A DNA stretch of 8,372 nucleotides from an uncultured Actinomycetes bacterium (GCA_903939005.1 CAJAFH010000162.1:1-8372), one strand, 5' to 3'; positions 1 to 7,811 are shown, numbered from the stretch's first letter. The notes: generated by a model not told the origin, from the letters alone. Translations and numbers: made by a program.

Positions 1-976
1 CCTTTGTGATACCGACTGGAACTAGTAGAACTGAAGGAACATCAATTGATCCGTTGTTTACTGAACCAGTTGCTGTTGTTGCTTCTTCACCGTTTAGAAG
101 TGCAATAGCAAGAGCTGCTGCGCCTTCTGCTTCAGCCTTGATGGCCTTGTAAACAGTGTTTGATAGATCGCCAGTTAGGATCGCGCGAAGTCCGTCTGCT
201 GTTGCATCTTGACCTGATACGCAAACCTTGCCGTTTAGCTTGTTCTTCTTAAGAACAGCAACTGCAGCTAAGCCAAGACCTTCGTTAGCTGATACAACTG
301 CATCAAGCTTTCCGCCAGCCTTTGACAACATCTGCTCAAAGATTGTTCCACCCTTTACGTTGTCCCAATCTGGAACTGCTTGATCGTCAACCAAGGTGTA
401 AGCCTTTGAATCGATCAATGGACGTAGTACTGAGTCGTAACCAGCCTTGAATAGTGTTGCGTTGTTATCTGTAGGTGAACCGTTTAGGTAAACAATGCGA
501 GCTGTTGTCTTGCCAGCAGCATCTAGACATGCCTTGATGCCTTCACCTTGTAGACGACCAACTGCTTCGTTATCGAATGAAACGTAGTATGAAGCTGAAC
601 CGTTAAGTGTTAGACGGTCGTAGTCAATTGTTGGAACGCCTTGATCAGCAGCCTTATCCTGAACAGCCTTAGCTGAATCTGAATCTAGGTTAACCATGAT
701 TAGAACCTTGGCACCTGCTGAAAGCATTTGATCAGCAATTGTCTGGAATGCGGCCTTATCGCCATTTGCATTCTGGATATCGACCTTAACTCCAGCAGCA
801 TCGAATGCTGCTTGTAGGAATCCACGGTCTGCTGTTTCCCAACGTGCTGAAGAAGCAGCATCAGGAAGAATTACACCAACGAAACCATCTGCGGCTTCGT
901 CGCTCTTTGAACAACCTGTTAGTGCGATTGCAACTGCAGCAATAACTGCAGTGAACGCAATACGGCGCTTTGACAT
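1..976 (-). CDS. Sugar ABC transporter substrate-binding lipoprotein, XylF-like (3' end cut by window edge)
   Basis: This is the extracytoplasmic binding protein of a monosaccharide ABC importer, anchored to the outer face of the membrane by lipid. The start is ATG at 976-974, and 325 codons are open to the window edge with no stop. The first residues form a lipoprotein signal: basic SKRR (2-5), a hydrophobic stretch (6-18) and lipobox LTGC (19-22), with lipidation at Cys22. The mature part is a type I periplasmic-binding fold. IDYDRL (117-122), YYVSFDNEAVG (130-140) and VCVSGQDATADGL (251-263) closely resemble the D-xylose binder XylF, so xylose or a related pentose is the likely ligand, though the sequence alone does not settle this. 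The length is near the end of the family, so few residues are missing. The permease and ATPase genes would be expected next, beyond position 1. All of about 21 Lys codons are AAG and CTA is the commonest Leu codon, unlike the argS-rho genes, which suggests high expression. Confidence 0.9.
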   Translation of the reverse strand, partial: MSKRRIAFTAVIAAVAIALTGCSKSDEAADGFVGVILPDAASSARWETADRGFLQAAFDAAGVKVDIQNANGDKAAFQTIADQMLSAGAKVLIMVNLDSDSAKAVQDKAADQGVPTIDYDRLTLNGSASYYVSFDNEAVGRLQGEGIKACLDAAGKTTARIVYLNGSPTDNNATLFKAGYDSVLRPLIDSKAYTLVDDQAVPDWDNVKGGTIFEQMLSKAGGKLDAVVSANEGLGLAAVAVLKKNKLNGKVCVSGQDATADGLRAILTGDLSNTVYKAIKAEAEGAAALAIALLNGEEATTATGSVNNGSIDVPSVLLVPVGITK

Positions 977-985
977 AGATTGATA

Positions 986-999
986 ACCTTTCGAAAGGT
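986..999 (-). promoter_or_regulatory. Ribosome binding site inside a 14-bp perfect palindrome
   Basis: The sequence ACCTTTCGAAAGGT is a perfect palindrome. Read on the minus strand, its right half contains GAAAGG (992-987), the Shine-Dalgarno of the sugar-binding lipoprotein gene, 10 nt before the ATG. In the mRNA it could fold as a 5-bp stem with a UCGA loop that covers the Shine-Dalgarno. On DNA it could be bound by a dimeric protein. The ribosome binding site call is firm; any regulatory meaning of the palindrome is inference. Confidence 0.6.
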
Positions 1000-1009
1000 G
1001 GCACATCCC

Positions 1010-1030
1010 TGGTGAAACTTTTTTCAACCA
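1010..1030 (-). promoter_or_regulatory. Imperfect inverted repeat, possible operator of the sugar-binding protein gene
   Basis: On the minus strand TGGTTGAAA and TTTCACCA face each other across a 4-nt centre (AAAG). The arms match over 8 bp, with one extra A in one arm. It lies 34-54 nt before the lipoprotein start, between the candidate promoter and the ribosome binding site, where a repressor operator would be expected. The TGAAA-N4-TTTCA core is loosely like LacI-family sugar-repressor operators, but it lacks their usual central CG. A simple mRNA hairpin is the alternative. Confidence 0.35.
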
Positions 1031-1055
1031 GATGAAGAGGATGAAACCTGTTCCG

Positions 1056-1084
1056 AAGGTAGTGGGATTTGTCTAAAAGGTCAC
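1056..1084 (-). promoter_or_regulatory. Candidate promoter of the sugar-binding protein gene
   Basis: On the minus strand GTGACC (1084-1079) matches the -35 consensus at 4 of 6 positions. A 17-bp spacer follows, then TACCTT (1061-1056), which fits the actinobacterial -10 pattern TANNNT. Transcription would begin near 1049 and leave a leader of about 73 nt carrying both inverted repeats. The match is modest and chance matches of this quality are common. Confidence 0.3.
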
Positions 1085-1207
1085 TAGGAGAAATCGGACA
1101 TTTAGCACATAGCCACTAACAATTTGGTAACTGTTAACTTTGCGAAAGTAGGCTAAAAAACCAGCGAAAAACGATTTATCTAGCCAAATCTTGTGCGGAG
1201 ATAGGGG

Positions 1208-1220
1208 TAACCAATGGTTA
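1208..1220. promoter_or_regulatory. 13-bp palindrome upstream of argS
   Basis: TAACCA and TGGTTA are perfect 6-bp arms around a single A. The element lies 26-38 bp before the probable argS -10 box, so it overlaps or adjoins the -35 zone, where a repressor or activator could act. Related GTAAC/GTTA words occur at 1127-1131, 1133-1138 and 1239-1243. A regulatory role is inference only. Confidence 0.3.
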
Positions 1221-1245
1221 GAAGCAAGATAGATAGGTGTAACGA

Positions 1246-1260
1246 TAACCTTGCGCGGTG
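1246..1260 (+). promoter_or_regulatory. Probable -10 box placing transcription start at the argS GTG (leaderless)
   Basis: TAACCT (1246-1251) fits TANNNT. Exactly 6 nt separate it from the GTG at 1258, so the expected transcription start coincides with the first base of the start codon. There is no Shine-Dalgarno close to this GTG, and the TAA at 1246-1248 is an in-frame stop that rules out a longer protein. Leaderless mRNAs are common in Actinobacteria. No good -35 hexamer is visible, which is also usual for such promoters. Confidence 0.45.
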
Positions 1261-2955
1261 AGCCCAGAAATCAGCACCGCCGCCGAATCTACGCAAGATG
1301 CGCAAACTGCCCTTGAGGCGCACATCTTGGGCGTAGTCGCGCAGGCGATTGGCCGGGGCGCTTTTGCGGGTGTCGTCCCAGCCAGCGTTCGGCTCGAACG
1401 GCCAAAAAATCGTGACCATGGCGACTACGCAACTTCGATTGCACTTCAGCTCGCTAAAGCCGCCGGCATTGCCCCACAAGAAGTTGCCAAAATTATTGCC
1501 GCAGATTTAACCGCTCTCGATTCAATTACTTCAGTTGAAATTGCTGGCCCAGGTTTCATTAACATAACTTTAAATCGCGCTAGCCAAGCAGAGTTAGTGC
1601 GCACAATTTTAACTGCAGGTGAAAAATACGGTCACGGCAATTCACTTAATGGCGTAAGCATCAACCTCGAATTCATTAGTGCGAATCCAACTGGCCCATT
1701 GCATTTAGGTCACACTCGTTGGGCGGCAGTTGGCGATGCCCTCGGTCGAGTTCTCGCTGCAGCAGGTGCGAAAGTCACTCAAGAGTTTTATATAAACGAT
1801 CGCGGAAACCAGATGGATTTATTTGGTGCATCTGTTGAAGCTGCAGCACTTGGGTTACCGATTCCGGAAAATGGATACCAAGGCGAATACATCGGCGACA
1901 TAGCTAAAGCGTTAGTTGCTCAAGATAAAAGTATTTTAGATTTAGCCGGCGAAGCACGCACTACCGAATTCCGTGAGCGCGCATATAAATTACAACTTGC
2001 TCAGCAACAAGGCGTGCTCGAAACGTTCCGCACTCATTTTGATGTTTGGTTCTCCGAGCGCACACTGCACGAAAGTGGCGCAGTAGAACATGGCATGGAT
2101 AAGTTGCGTAAGCAGGGTCATGTTTTTGAATTAGAAGATGCCACATGGCTACGCACTACAGACTATGGCGACGATAAAGACCGCGTTTTAATCAAAAGCG
2201 ATGGTTCGTATACCTATTTCTCCTCCGATACCGCGTATTACATTAATAAGCGCGAGCGTGGCTCTGATATCTGTATCTATATGTTGGGCGCCGACCATCA
2301 TGGCTATGTAGGTCGCCTAAAAGCCACTGCTGCTTGTGCCGGAGATGACCCTGAGTACAACGTGCACGTCTTAATTGGTCAGCTAGTAAAGATTATGGAA
2401 GGCGGCGAAGAAGTAAAACTCTCTAAGCGTGCCGGCACAATTATTACCCTAGAAGAATTAGTTGAAAAAGTTGGCGTTGATGCTGCGCGCTATACCTTGA
2501 TTCGTTATCCAGTTGAAACCCCAATGGTGCTTGATGTTGATATTTTGAAATCAAATACCAATGAGAATCCCGTTTACTACGTGCAATATGCACATGCTCG
2601 AATTGCCGGCGTTCTGCGCAATGCCGCCGAATTAAACATTTCCAGTGAACTTGCTGATTTTGATCCAGCTCAACTTTCACATGACCGTGAAAACGAATTA
2701 CTTGGCTCCCTTGCGCAGTTCCCGCGTATTGTTGCTAGCGCTGCCGAATTACGCGAACCACATCGTGTTGCTCGTTATCTCGAAGAACTCGCTGGCGTTT
2801 ATCACGGCTTCTATGCCGACTGTCGCGTCTTGCCACTTGGTGATGAACCAGCTGCTGCAGTTCATTCAGCACGCGCCGCACTATGCGCGGCAACTAAACA
2901 AACTTTGAATAACGGATTGCAACTACTTGGTGTTAGCGCACCGGAGCGGATGTAA
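1258..2955 (+). CDS. argS: Arginyl-tRNA synthetase
   Basis: This is a class I aminoacyl-tRNA synthetase that charges tRNA-Arg with arginine in the cytoplasm. The 565 residues are a normal length for ArgS. The N-terminal tRNA-contacting domain covers roughly 18-110 (LERPKNRDHGDYAT at 46-59). The catalytic domain carries the HIGH motif as HLGH (149-152) within SANPTGPLHLGHTR. MLGADHHGYVGRLKA (342-356) follows, then the KMSKS motif as KLSKR (387-391). The anticodon-binding helical domain fills about 430-565 and ends in LGVSAPERM, the usual ArgS C-terminus. GTG at 1258 is chosen because an in-frame stop lies 12 nt upstream, and the next candidate, a TTG at codon 24, would cut into the conserved first helix. 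It heads the probable lysine/threonine operon, with lysA 2 nt downstream. In corynebacteria argS-lysA is also a transcription unit. Confidence 0.97.
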   Translation: MSPEISTAAESTQDAQTALEAHILGVVAQAIGRGAFAGVVPASVRLERPKNRDHGDYATSIALQLAKAAGIAPQEVAKIIAADLTALDSITSVEIAGPGFINITLNRASQAELVRTILTAGEKYGHGNSLNGVSINLEFISANPTGPLHLGHTRWAAVGDALGRVLAAAGAKVTQEFYINDRGNQMDLFGASVEAAALGLPIPENGYQGEYIGDIAKALVAQDKSILDLAGEARTTEFRERAYKLQLAQQQGVLETFRTHFDVWFSERTLHESGAVEHGMDKLRKQGHVFELEDATWLRTTDYGDDKDRVLIKSDGSYTYFSSDTAYYINKRERGSDICIYMLGADHHGYVGRLKATAACAGDDPEYNVHVLIGQLVKIMEGGEEVKLSKRAGTIITLEELVEKVGVDAARYTLIRYPVETPMVLDVDILKSNTNENPVYYVQYAHARIAGVLRNAAELNISSELADFDPAQLSHDRENELLGSLAQFPRIVASAAELREPHRVARYLEELAGVYHGFYADCRVLPLGDEPAAAVHSARAALCAATKQTLNNGLQLLGVSAPERM

Positions 2956-2957
2956 CT

Positions 2958-4304
2958 ATGTCAAAGAACAGCTCAGCTAATTCAAGCGAAAATATGTGGT
3001 CACAGAGCGTTGATCGCAGCGGTGCTGAAATAAGTATTAGTGGAATTTCGGCATCAACTTTGGCGAAAGAATTTGGCACACCAGCTTTTATTTTAGATGA
3101 AACAGATTTCCGCACCCGCGCATTAGCTTGGAGTGATTCGCTGCAGGAAAACTTTGGCGATAACGCGGGCACGGTTTATTACGCTGCTAAAGCCTTTATT
3201 TGTACCGAAGTTGCTCGCTGGATAACTGATTTAGGAATCGGAATTGATGTTTGCACTTCTGGCGAGTTAGCTGTGGCACTTGCAGGTGGCGTAAACCCAG
3301 CCAAAATTGAGGTCCATGGCAACAATAAGTCCCTTAGCGAAATTGAGCGTGCAGTAGAAGTTGGCGTTGGCACCATCGTGATGGATTCAATGCATGAAAT
3401 CGAGCGCGTTGCCGCAGCTGCAACTAAGTTCGGAAAAGTGCAACGGGTTTACTTGCGCCTAACCCCTGGTATTCAAGCCCACACCCACGAATCTATTTCA
3501 ACTGCACACGAAGACGTAAAGTTTGGTTTCTCAATTGCCAGTGGTGCTGCTTGGACTGCAATCGAAGCAGTTCGCAAAAATTCATCCCTTGAACTGCGCG
3601 GATTTCATTCCCACATTGGTTCCCAAATCTTTGGCGTGGAATCATTTGAATTAGCAGCAGAGCGTTTGATTGGCCTCCTTGCTAAATACCGCGATGCTTT
3701 CGGTAGCGAATTGCCTGAACTTGATTTAGGTGGCGGTTATGCAATTGCTTATTTACCTGGCGAAGTAACAGTAAACCCAGCTGATGTAATTCCGGCACTT
3801 GCAAAAACTGTTAAGGCGGCATGTGCTGCTGCGAATTTAGCAGTGCCTAAAATTTCAATTGAACCAGGTCGGGCAATTGTCGGCCCAACCATGTTCACTC
3901 TTTACGAAGTTGGCACCACCAAAGATGTCACGTTAGAAACTGGCGAGATTCGCAAATACATTTCTATCGATGGTGGCATGAGCGATAACGCGCGCCCAGC
4001 TCTCTATGACGCCGAATATTTTGCAGTGCTAGCGAATCGCACATCAACGGCTGCAGTTACAAATTCTCGATTAGTTGGAAAACATTGCGAAACCGGCGAT
4101 ATTGTTATTAGCGAAATTGATTTGCCGGGCGATATCGCCCCAACTGATTTAATTGCAGTTCCAGCAACTGGTGCATATGGCCGTTCGATGGCTAGTAATT
4201 ACAACCATGTGCCAAAACCACCAGTAATTTCGGTAAAAGATGGCAAAGCCCGCGTAATTGTGCGCCGTGAGACTGAAGCCGATCTACTCAACCTCGATAT
4301 TTAA
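2958..4304 (+). CDS. lysA: Diaminopimelate decarboxylase
   Basis: LysA is a PLP enzyme that decarboxylates meso-diaminopimelate to L-lysine, the last step of lysine synthesis. The 448 residues form the usual two domains: a PLP-binding alanine-racemase-like barrel (about 42-310) and a C-terminal beta domain. Visible residues are Lys78 in YYAAKAF, which should form the Schiff base with PLP; HSHIGSQI (217-224); the glycine loop DLGGGY (256-261); EPGRAIV (302-308), which contacts the phosphate; CETGD (377-381), the active-site Cys-Glu from the partner subunit; and TGAYGRSMASNYN (404-416). The enzyme should be a dimer. The ATG lies 2 nt after the argS stop, and GGAG (2943-2946) inside the end of argS serves as ribosome binding site. 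That tight packing supports cotranscription with argS. The enzyme also controls how much diaminopimelate remains for peptidoglycan. Confidence 0.97.
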   Translation: MSKNSSANSSENMWSQSVDRSGAEISISGISASTLAKEFGTPAFILDETDFRTRALAWSDSLQENFGDNAGTVYYAAKAFICTEVARWITDLGIGIDVCTSGELAVALAGGVNPAKIEVHGNNKSLSEIERAVEVGVGTIVMDSMHEIERVAAAATKFGKVQRVYLRLTPGIQAHTHESISTAHEDVKFGFSIASGAAWTAIEAVRKNSSLELRGFHSHIGSQIFGVESFELAAERLIGLLAKYRDAFGSELPELDLGGGYAIAYLPGEVTVNPADVIPALAKTVKAACAAANLAVPKISIEPGRAIVGPTMFTLYEVGTTKDVTLETGEIRKYISIDGGMSDNARPALYDAEYFAVLANRTSTAAVTNSRLVGKHCETGDIVISEIDLPGDIAPTDLIAVPATGAYGRSMASNYNHVPKPPVISVKDGKARVIVRRETEADLLNLDI

Positions 4305-4337
4305 CGCGCATCACCCCATCTGTGAAAGAATTGGTCA

Positions 4338-5633
4338 ATGAGCAGAGAACTTAAAACCATCTCAATTGGCATGCTTGGCTGCGGTGTTGTTGGCAGCCAA
4401 GTTGCTCGCCTGCTCCAATCTGACCAGGAAGAACTTTCCAAGCGCTCAGGCGCTGAGCTAGTCCTTAAGAAAATCGGCGTTCGCACAGCTGGTGCTCGCG
4501 AAGGAATTCCGGCAGCACTACTAACTACTGATTTGATGTCAGTGGTTAACGATCCAGAAATTAATATTGTGATTGAAGTAATGGGTGGCATCGAACCTGC
4601 TCGAGAGTTAATTTTGGCCGCGATTGCCAATAAGAAATCAGTAATCACTGCCAACAAAGCGCTATTAGCAACTCATGGTCACGAACTTTTCAATGCCGCT
4701 GATGCAGCAGGTGTAGATCTGTATTACGAAGCAGCGGTAGCGGGCGCGATTCCAATCATTCGTTCAATGCGTGAATCACTTGCGGGCGATCAAATCACTA
4801 GAGTGATGGGAATTGTTAACGGAACTACAAATTATATTTTGACCAAGATGCATGAAGAAGGACGCAACTTTGCCGATGTTTTAGCTGAAGCGCAGAAACT
4901 TGGTTACGCCGAAGCAGATCCAACTGCAGATATCGAAGGTCACGATGCGGCTGCTAAAGCGGCGCTACTTGCAAGCTTGGCTTTCCATAGCACTGTTACA
5001 ATTGATGAAGTTTATTGCGAAGGCATTTCAAATATCAGCGCTGACGATATTGCCGCTGCCAAAGTTATGAACTCGGTAATTAAATTACTCGCAATTGCTG
5101 AACTAACTGTGAAAGATGAAATTTCAGTTCGAGTGCACCCAGTTATGTTGCCCTTAACTCATCCGCTGGCAAGTGTGCGTGATGCTTTCAACGCTGTGTA
5201 TGTCGAATCCGAAGCTGCTGGTCAACTGATGTTCTATGGTCGCGGCGCCGGTGGTGCGCCAACCGCATCTGCAATCTTGGGCGACTTAGTTGCCGTTACA
5301 CGTCACCGCGCATATTCCACAGTTGGATATGGCGAAAGTGATTATGCAGATTTGGATATCGCACCACTTGGCGATGTGAAATCACAGTTCTTAATCCGCC
5401 TCTGGGTAGCTGATAAATCAGGTGTTTTAGCCAGTATTGCCACTGTTTTTGCAAAGCAAGGCGTATCGATTCAAGGTGTTCGCCAATCTGGCATGGGCCT
5501 TGATGCTGAACTAATTGTGGTCACTCACGCAGCTACTGAAGATGATTTAGATGCAACAGTTGAGGCGTTAAAAGCAATGGATATTGTTAAAAATGTTGAG
5601 AGCGTAATTCGAGTCGAAGGTGTCGGTGCGTAA
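4338..5633 (+). CDS. hom: Homoserine dehydrogenase with C-terminal ACT domain
   Basis: Hom reduces aspartate-4-semialdehyde to homoserine with NAD(P)H. This commits carbon to threonine and methionine rather than lysine. The 431 residues match the monofunctional form, with no fused aspartokinase. The Rossmann loop is [10 protein letters not shown] (11-20). Lys107 in TANKALL and the set Glu192, Asp203 and Lys207 in the GYAEADP...GHDAAAK segment have the spacing of the catalytic residues known from yeast homoserine dehydrogenase. [10 protein letters not shown] (158-167) belongs to the same domain. Residues about 350-431 form an ACT domain ([21 protein letters not shown], read across 361-381), which in this family mediates feedback inhibition by threonine; that regulation is inferred. 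GAAAG-like GAAAG (4324-4328) lies 9 nt before the ATG. The 33-nt gap after lysA holds no attenuator or terminator that I can see, so expression probably depends on the upstream promoter. Confidence 0.97.
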   Translation: MSRELKTISIGMLGCGVVGSQVARLLQSDQEELSKRSGAELVLKKIGVRTAGAREGIPAALLTTDLMSVVNDPEINIVIEVMGGIEPARELILAAIANKKSVITANKALLATHGHELFNAADAAGVDLYYEAAVAGAIPIIRSMRESLAGDQITRVMGIVNGTTNYILTKMHEEGRNFADVLAEAQKLGYAEADPTADIEGHDAAAKAALLASLAFHSTVTIDEVYCEGISNISADDIAAAKVMNSVIKLLAIAELTVKDEISVRVHPVMLPLTHPLASVRDAFNAVYVESEAAGQLMFYGRGAGGAPTASAILGDLVAVTRHRAYSTVGYGESDYADLDIAPLGDVKSQFLIRLWVADKSGVLASIATVFAKQGVSIQGVRQSGMGLDAELIVVTHAATEDDLDATVEALKAMDIVKNVESVIRVEGVGA

Positions 5634-6724
5634 TGGGTTTATTCGGTAATAAAGCAGCTAAATCTGTTGGTGCGCATCAATGGCGCGGAGTCATCGAGGA
5701 ATACCGCGATCGTCTACCTGTCTCTGCCAAGACGCCAATTGTTTCGCTGCGCGAAGGTGGCACTCCACTTATTTATGCCTGCTATTTATCTGAGCTCCTT
5801 GGTAACGATGTTTGGATTAAATTCGAAGGCACTAACCCAACCGGTTCCTTTAAAGATCGCGGCATGACTATGGCGATTTCTAAGGCAGCCGAAGATGGCG
5901 CCAAAGCGGTAATTTGCGCGTCAACCGGAAATACTTCAGCAAGTGCTGCTGCCTATGCTGTTAAAGCTGGCATGCGACCAGTTGTGTTAATTCCTAATGG
6001 CAAAATTGCAATGGGTAAGTTAGCGCAAGCAATTGCTCACGATTCAACCATCTTGCAAGTAAATGGAAACTTCGATGATTGTTTAACTTTGGCTCGCGAT
6101 TTAGCAACTGATTATCCAGTTGCTCTAGTTAACTCTGTGAATCCATATCGCATTGAAGGTCAAAAGACTGGCGCCTTTGAAGTTGTAGACATGCTTGGTG
6201 ATGCCCCGGACATGCACGTGCTGCCTGTTGGTAATGCCGGAAACATCACTGCTTACTGGAAGGGCTATCGCGAATATAACCAAGATCGCATCTCTTCTAA
6301 GTTGCCACAGATGTGGGGATTCCAAGCAGCGGGCTCGGCGCCAATCGTTAAGAATAAAATTATTACTAATCCAGAAACAATTGCAACTGCAATTCGTATT
6401 GGTAATCCAGCTTCTTGGGCGCAAGCCATCGAAGCGCGCGATTCATCAGGTGGCGTAATTGATTCAGTGACAGATCGCGAAATTCTGGCGGCCTACCGCT
6501 TAATTGCAGCTAAAGAAGGCATCTTTGTTGAGCCATCTAGCGCTGCTGGTCTGGCTGGTTTGATCAAATACAAGAAGGCAAAGAAGCTGCCAACTGGTAA
6601 AAAGATTGTCATCACTGTTACCGGACATGGATTAAAAGATGTCCAATGGGCACTTGAAGGTGCAGCTAAGCCAAAGATTGTTCCGGTTAACGCTAAAGCT
6701 GCTGCAAAGGCGTTAGGTCTCTAG
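5633..6724 (+). CDS. thrC: Threonine synthase
   Basis: ThrC is a PLP enzyme that converts O-phosphohomoserine to L-threonine and phosphate. The 363 residues place it in the short class of threonine synthases, like that of Mycobacterium tuberculosis, rather than the longer E. coli or corynebacterial class. Lys74 in GSFKDRGM (71-78) binds [16 protein letters not shown] (97-109) is the substrate and cofactor loop, and PVGNAGNIT (198-206) is the glycine-rich loop that holds the PLP phosphate. [10 protein letters not shown] lies near residue 300 and TVTGHGLKD toward the end, both typical. The ATG shares one base with the hom stop (TAATG), which points to translational coupling; GAAGG (5616-5620) inside hom may also help. 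Its product leaves the pathway as threonine, the likely effector of Hom. Confidence 0.97.
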   Translation: MGLFGNKAAKSVGAHQWRGVIEEYRDRLPVSAKTPIVSLREGGTPLIYACYLSELLGNDVWIKFEGTNPTGSFKDRGMTMAISKAAEDGAKAVICASTGNTSASAAAYAVKAGMRPVVLIPNGKIAMGKLAQAIAHDSTILQVNGNFDDCLTLARDLATDYPVALVNSVNPYRIEGQKTGAFEVVDMLGDAPDMHVLPVGNAGNITAYWKGYREYNQDRISSKLPQMWGFQAAGSAPIVKNKIITNPETIATAIRIGNPASWAQAIEARDSSGGVIDSVTDREILAAYRLIAAKEGIFVEPSSAAGLAGLIKYKKAKKLPTGKKIVITVTGHGLKDVQWALEGAAKPKIVPVNAKAAAKALGL

Positions 6725-6750
6725 GTCGAAAGAACTAGGGGATAACTAAA

Positions 6751-7677
6751 ATGGCGAAACCAACTTTCCGCGCAACTCCAAGTCAGATTCAAGTTCCGGC
6801 AACTAGTGCCAACTTAGGGCCTGGCTTTGATTGCCTTGGATTGGCGCTACAGATGCATGATAAATATGTAGCTCGGGTAATTGATGAACCTGGTTTAGAT
6901 ATTGATGTAATTGGCGAAGGTGCTGACAACCTGCCTCGTAATGAAAAGAATTTATTAGTAAAAGCAATGTTTGCCGGCTTTGATTACTTAGGTGGTCGAC
7001 CACGCGGGCTGGCAATACGTGCCAAGAATGTAATTCCACATGGTCGCGGTCTTGGTTCATCTGCCAGCGCGATCGTTGGTGGTTTAGCTCTTGCTCGCTC
7101 ACTTGTACTAGGCGGCGAAGAGAAATTAACTAATGAAGTTATGTTGCAGTTAGCCACAAATCTTGAAGGCCATCCAGATAATGTGGCAGCAGCAATTTAT
7201 GGCGGCGCCACTGTGGCTTGGCAAGAAAACCAACATGGCAAATTGGTTGCGCAAGCAATTTCACTTGCGGTTGATCATCGAATTTCAGCCATTGCATTTA
7301 TTCCAGAGACCGCTGTATCAACAGCCAAGGCTCGCAAGCTCTTGCCCGAAACAATTCCTTATCGCGATGCTGTTAATAACTCAACAAATACTGCGCTCCT
7401 AGTTCACGCACTAACTCTTCGCCCAGATTTATTGTTTATTTCAACAGAAGATTTCTTGCATCAGTCATATCGCCAAGAAGCTATGCCAGCCTCTTTTGCG
7501 CTATTAACTAAGTTCCGCAGCGCAGGCGTCGCGGCCTTTATCTCAGGAGCGGGCCCAACCGTGCTGGTTCTGCATACTGGTGGAGCCACTGAAGTTGCTG
7601 AGCTAACTCATGCGGCAGGGGCTAAGTTCCGCGTTGAAGAAGTTGCGATTTCGGCTGCGGGAGTGCTACCGTTCTGA
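6751..7677 (+). CDS. thrB: Homoserine kinase
   Basis: ThrB phosphorylates homoserine with ATP to O-phosphohomoserine, the substrate of ThrC. The 308 residues equal the usual length for the GHMP kinase superfamily member (E. coli about 310). The three GHMP motifs are present. Motif 1 is VPATSANLGPGFDCLGLAL (15-33). Motif 2, the ATP-binding glycine loop, is PHGRGLGSSASA (96-107). Motif 3 is SGAGPTVLVL (265-274). EGHPDNVAAAIYGG (139-152) is the conserved segment that follows the ATP loop. The ATG is preceded by AGGGGA (6737-6742), 8 nt upstream and the best ribosome binding site in the operon. The gap after thrC is 26 nt. The order hom-thrC-thrB is the common actinobacterial one, and this is probably the last gene of the operon unless transcription continues into rho. 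Confidence 0.97.
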   Translation: MAKPTFRATPSQIQVPATSANLGPGFDCLGLALQMHDKYVARVIDEPGLDIDVIGEGADNLPRNEKNLLVKAMFAGFDYLGGRPRGLAIRAKNVIPHGRGLGSSASAIVGGLALARSLVLGGEEKLTNEVMLQLATNLEGHPDNVAAAIYGGATVAWQENQHGKLVAQAISLAVDHRISAIAFIPETAVSTAKARKLLPETIPYRDAVNNSTNTALLVHALTLRPDLLFISTEDFLHQSYRQEAMPASFALLTKFRSAGVAAFISGAGPTVLVLHTGGATEVAELTHAAGAKFRVEEVAISAAGVLPF

Positions 7678-7811
7678 CATCTTCTTAGGCGATCTGCCTG
7701 TAACACCTGAAGGTAATCTAAAAAAATACCACCGGCTTTCGCCTCAAATATCGTGAAGATATGTAAATATCCTAAATATTTCGCGCATAAGCCATAACTG
7801 AAAAGATCAAA
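7678..7811 (+). promoter_or_regulatory. Intergenic leader between thrB and rho with small dyads
   Basis: These 134 nt hold no gene that I can support and no stem followed by a T-run that would end the thr operon. Small dyads are present: AGGC-gatct-GCCT (7687-7699), ATATC-gtgaa-GATAT (7748-7762) and AAATAT-cctaa-ATATTT (7765-7781). TATCCT (7768-7773) fits a TANNNT -10 box, but I see no -35 partner at proper spacing. A rho promoter is likely somewhere here, because rho is usually transcribed on its own as well and limits its own synthesis through its leader in E. coli. The exact site is not resolved. The only ribosome binding site before rho is a weak GAAAAGA-like run (7799-7805). Confidence 0.35.

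Noticed and set aside
1180..1479. Minus-strand open frame of 99 codons across the argS start
   Set aside because: It runs antisense through conserved argS sequence and the argS promoter, with no family resemblance.
4305..4337. Attenuator or leader peptide for hom in the lysA-hom gap
   Set aside because: The 33 nt are too short for alternative stem-loops, and no Thr-, Ile- or Lys-rich small frame is present.
6125..6458. Open frames on both strands inside thrC
   Set aside because: They lie within the conserved middle of threonine synthase in other frames, and their protein sequences have no recognisable domain.
7705..7714. ACCTGAAGGT, a near-palindrome after thrB, as operon terminator
   Set aside because: The stem is 3-4 bp and is followed on the plus strand by A residues rather than T residues.
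7731..7744. Possible minus-strand terminator: GGC-GAAA-GCC followed by T7 at 7726-7720
   Set aside because: The stem is only 3 bp and the T-run begins several bases later; no minus-strand gene ends here.
7761..7766. ATGTAA start-stop frame in the rho leader as a regulatory minimal ORF
   Set aside because: Such a hexamer is expected by chance in AT-rich sequence and no good ribosome binding site precedes it; mentioned only as part of the leader.
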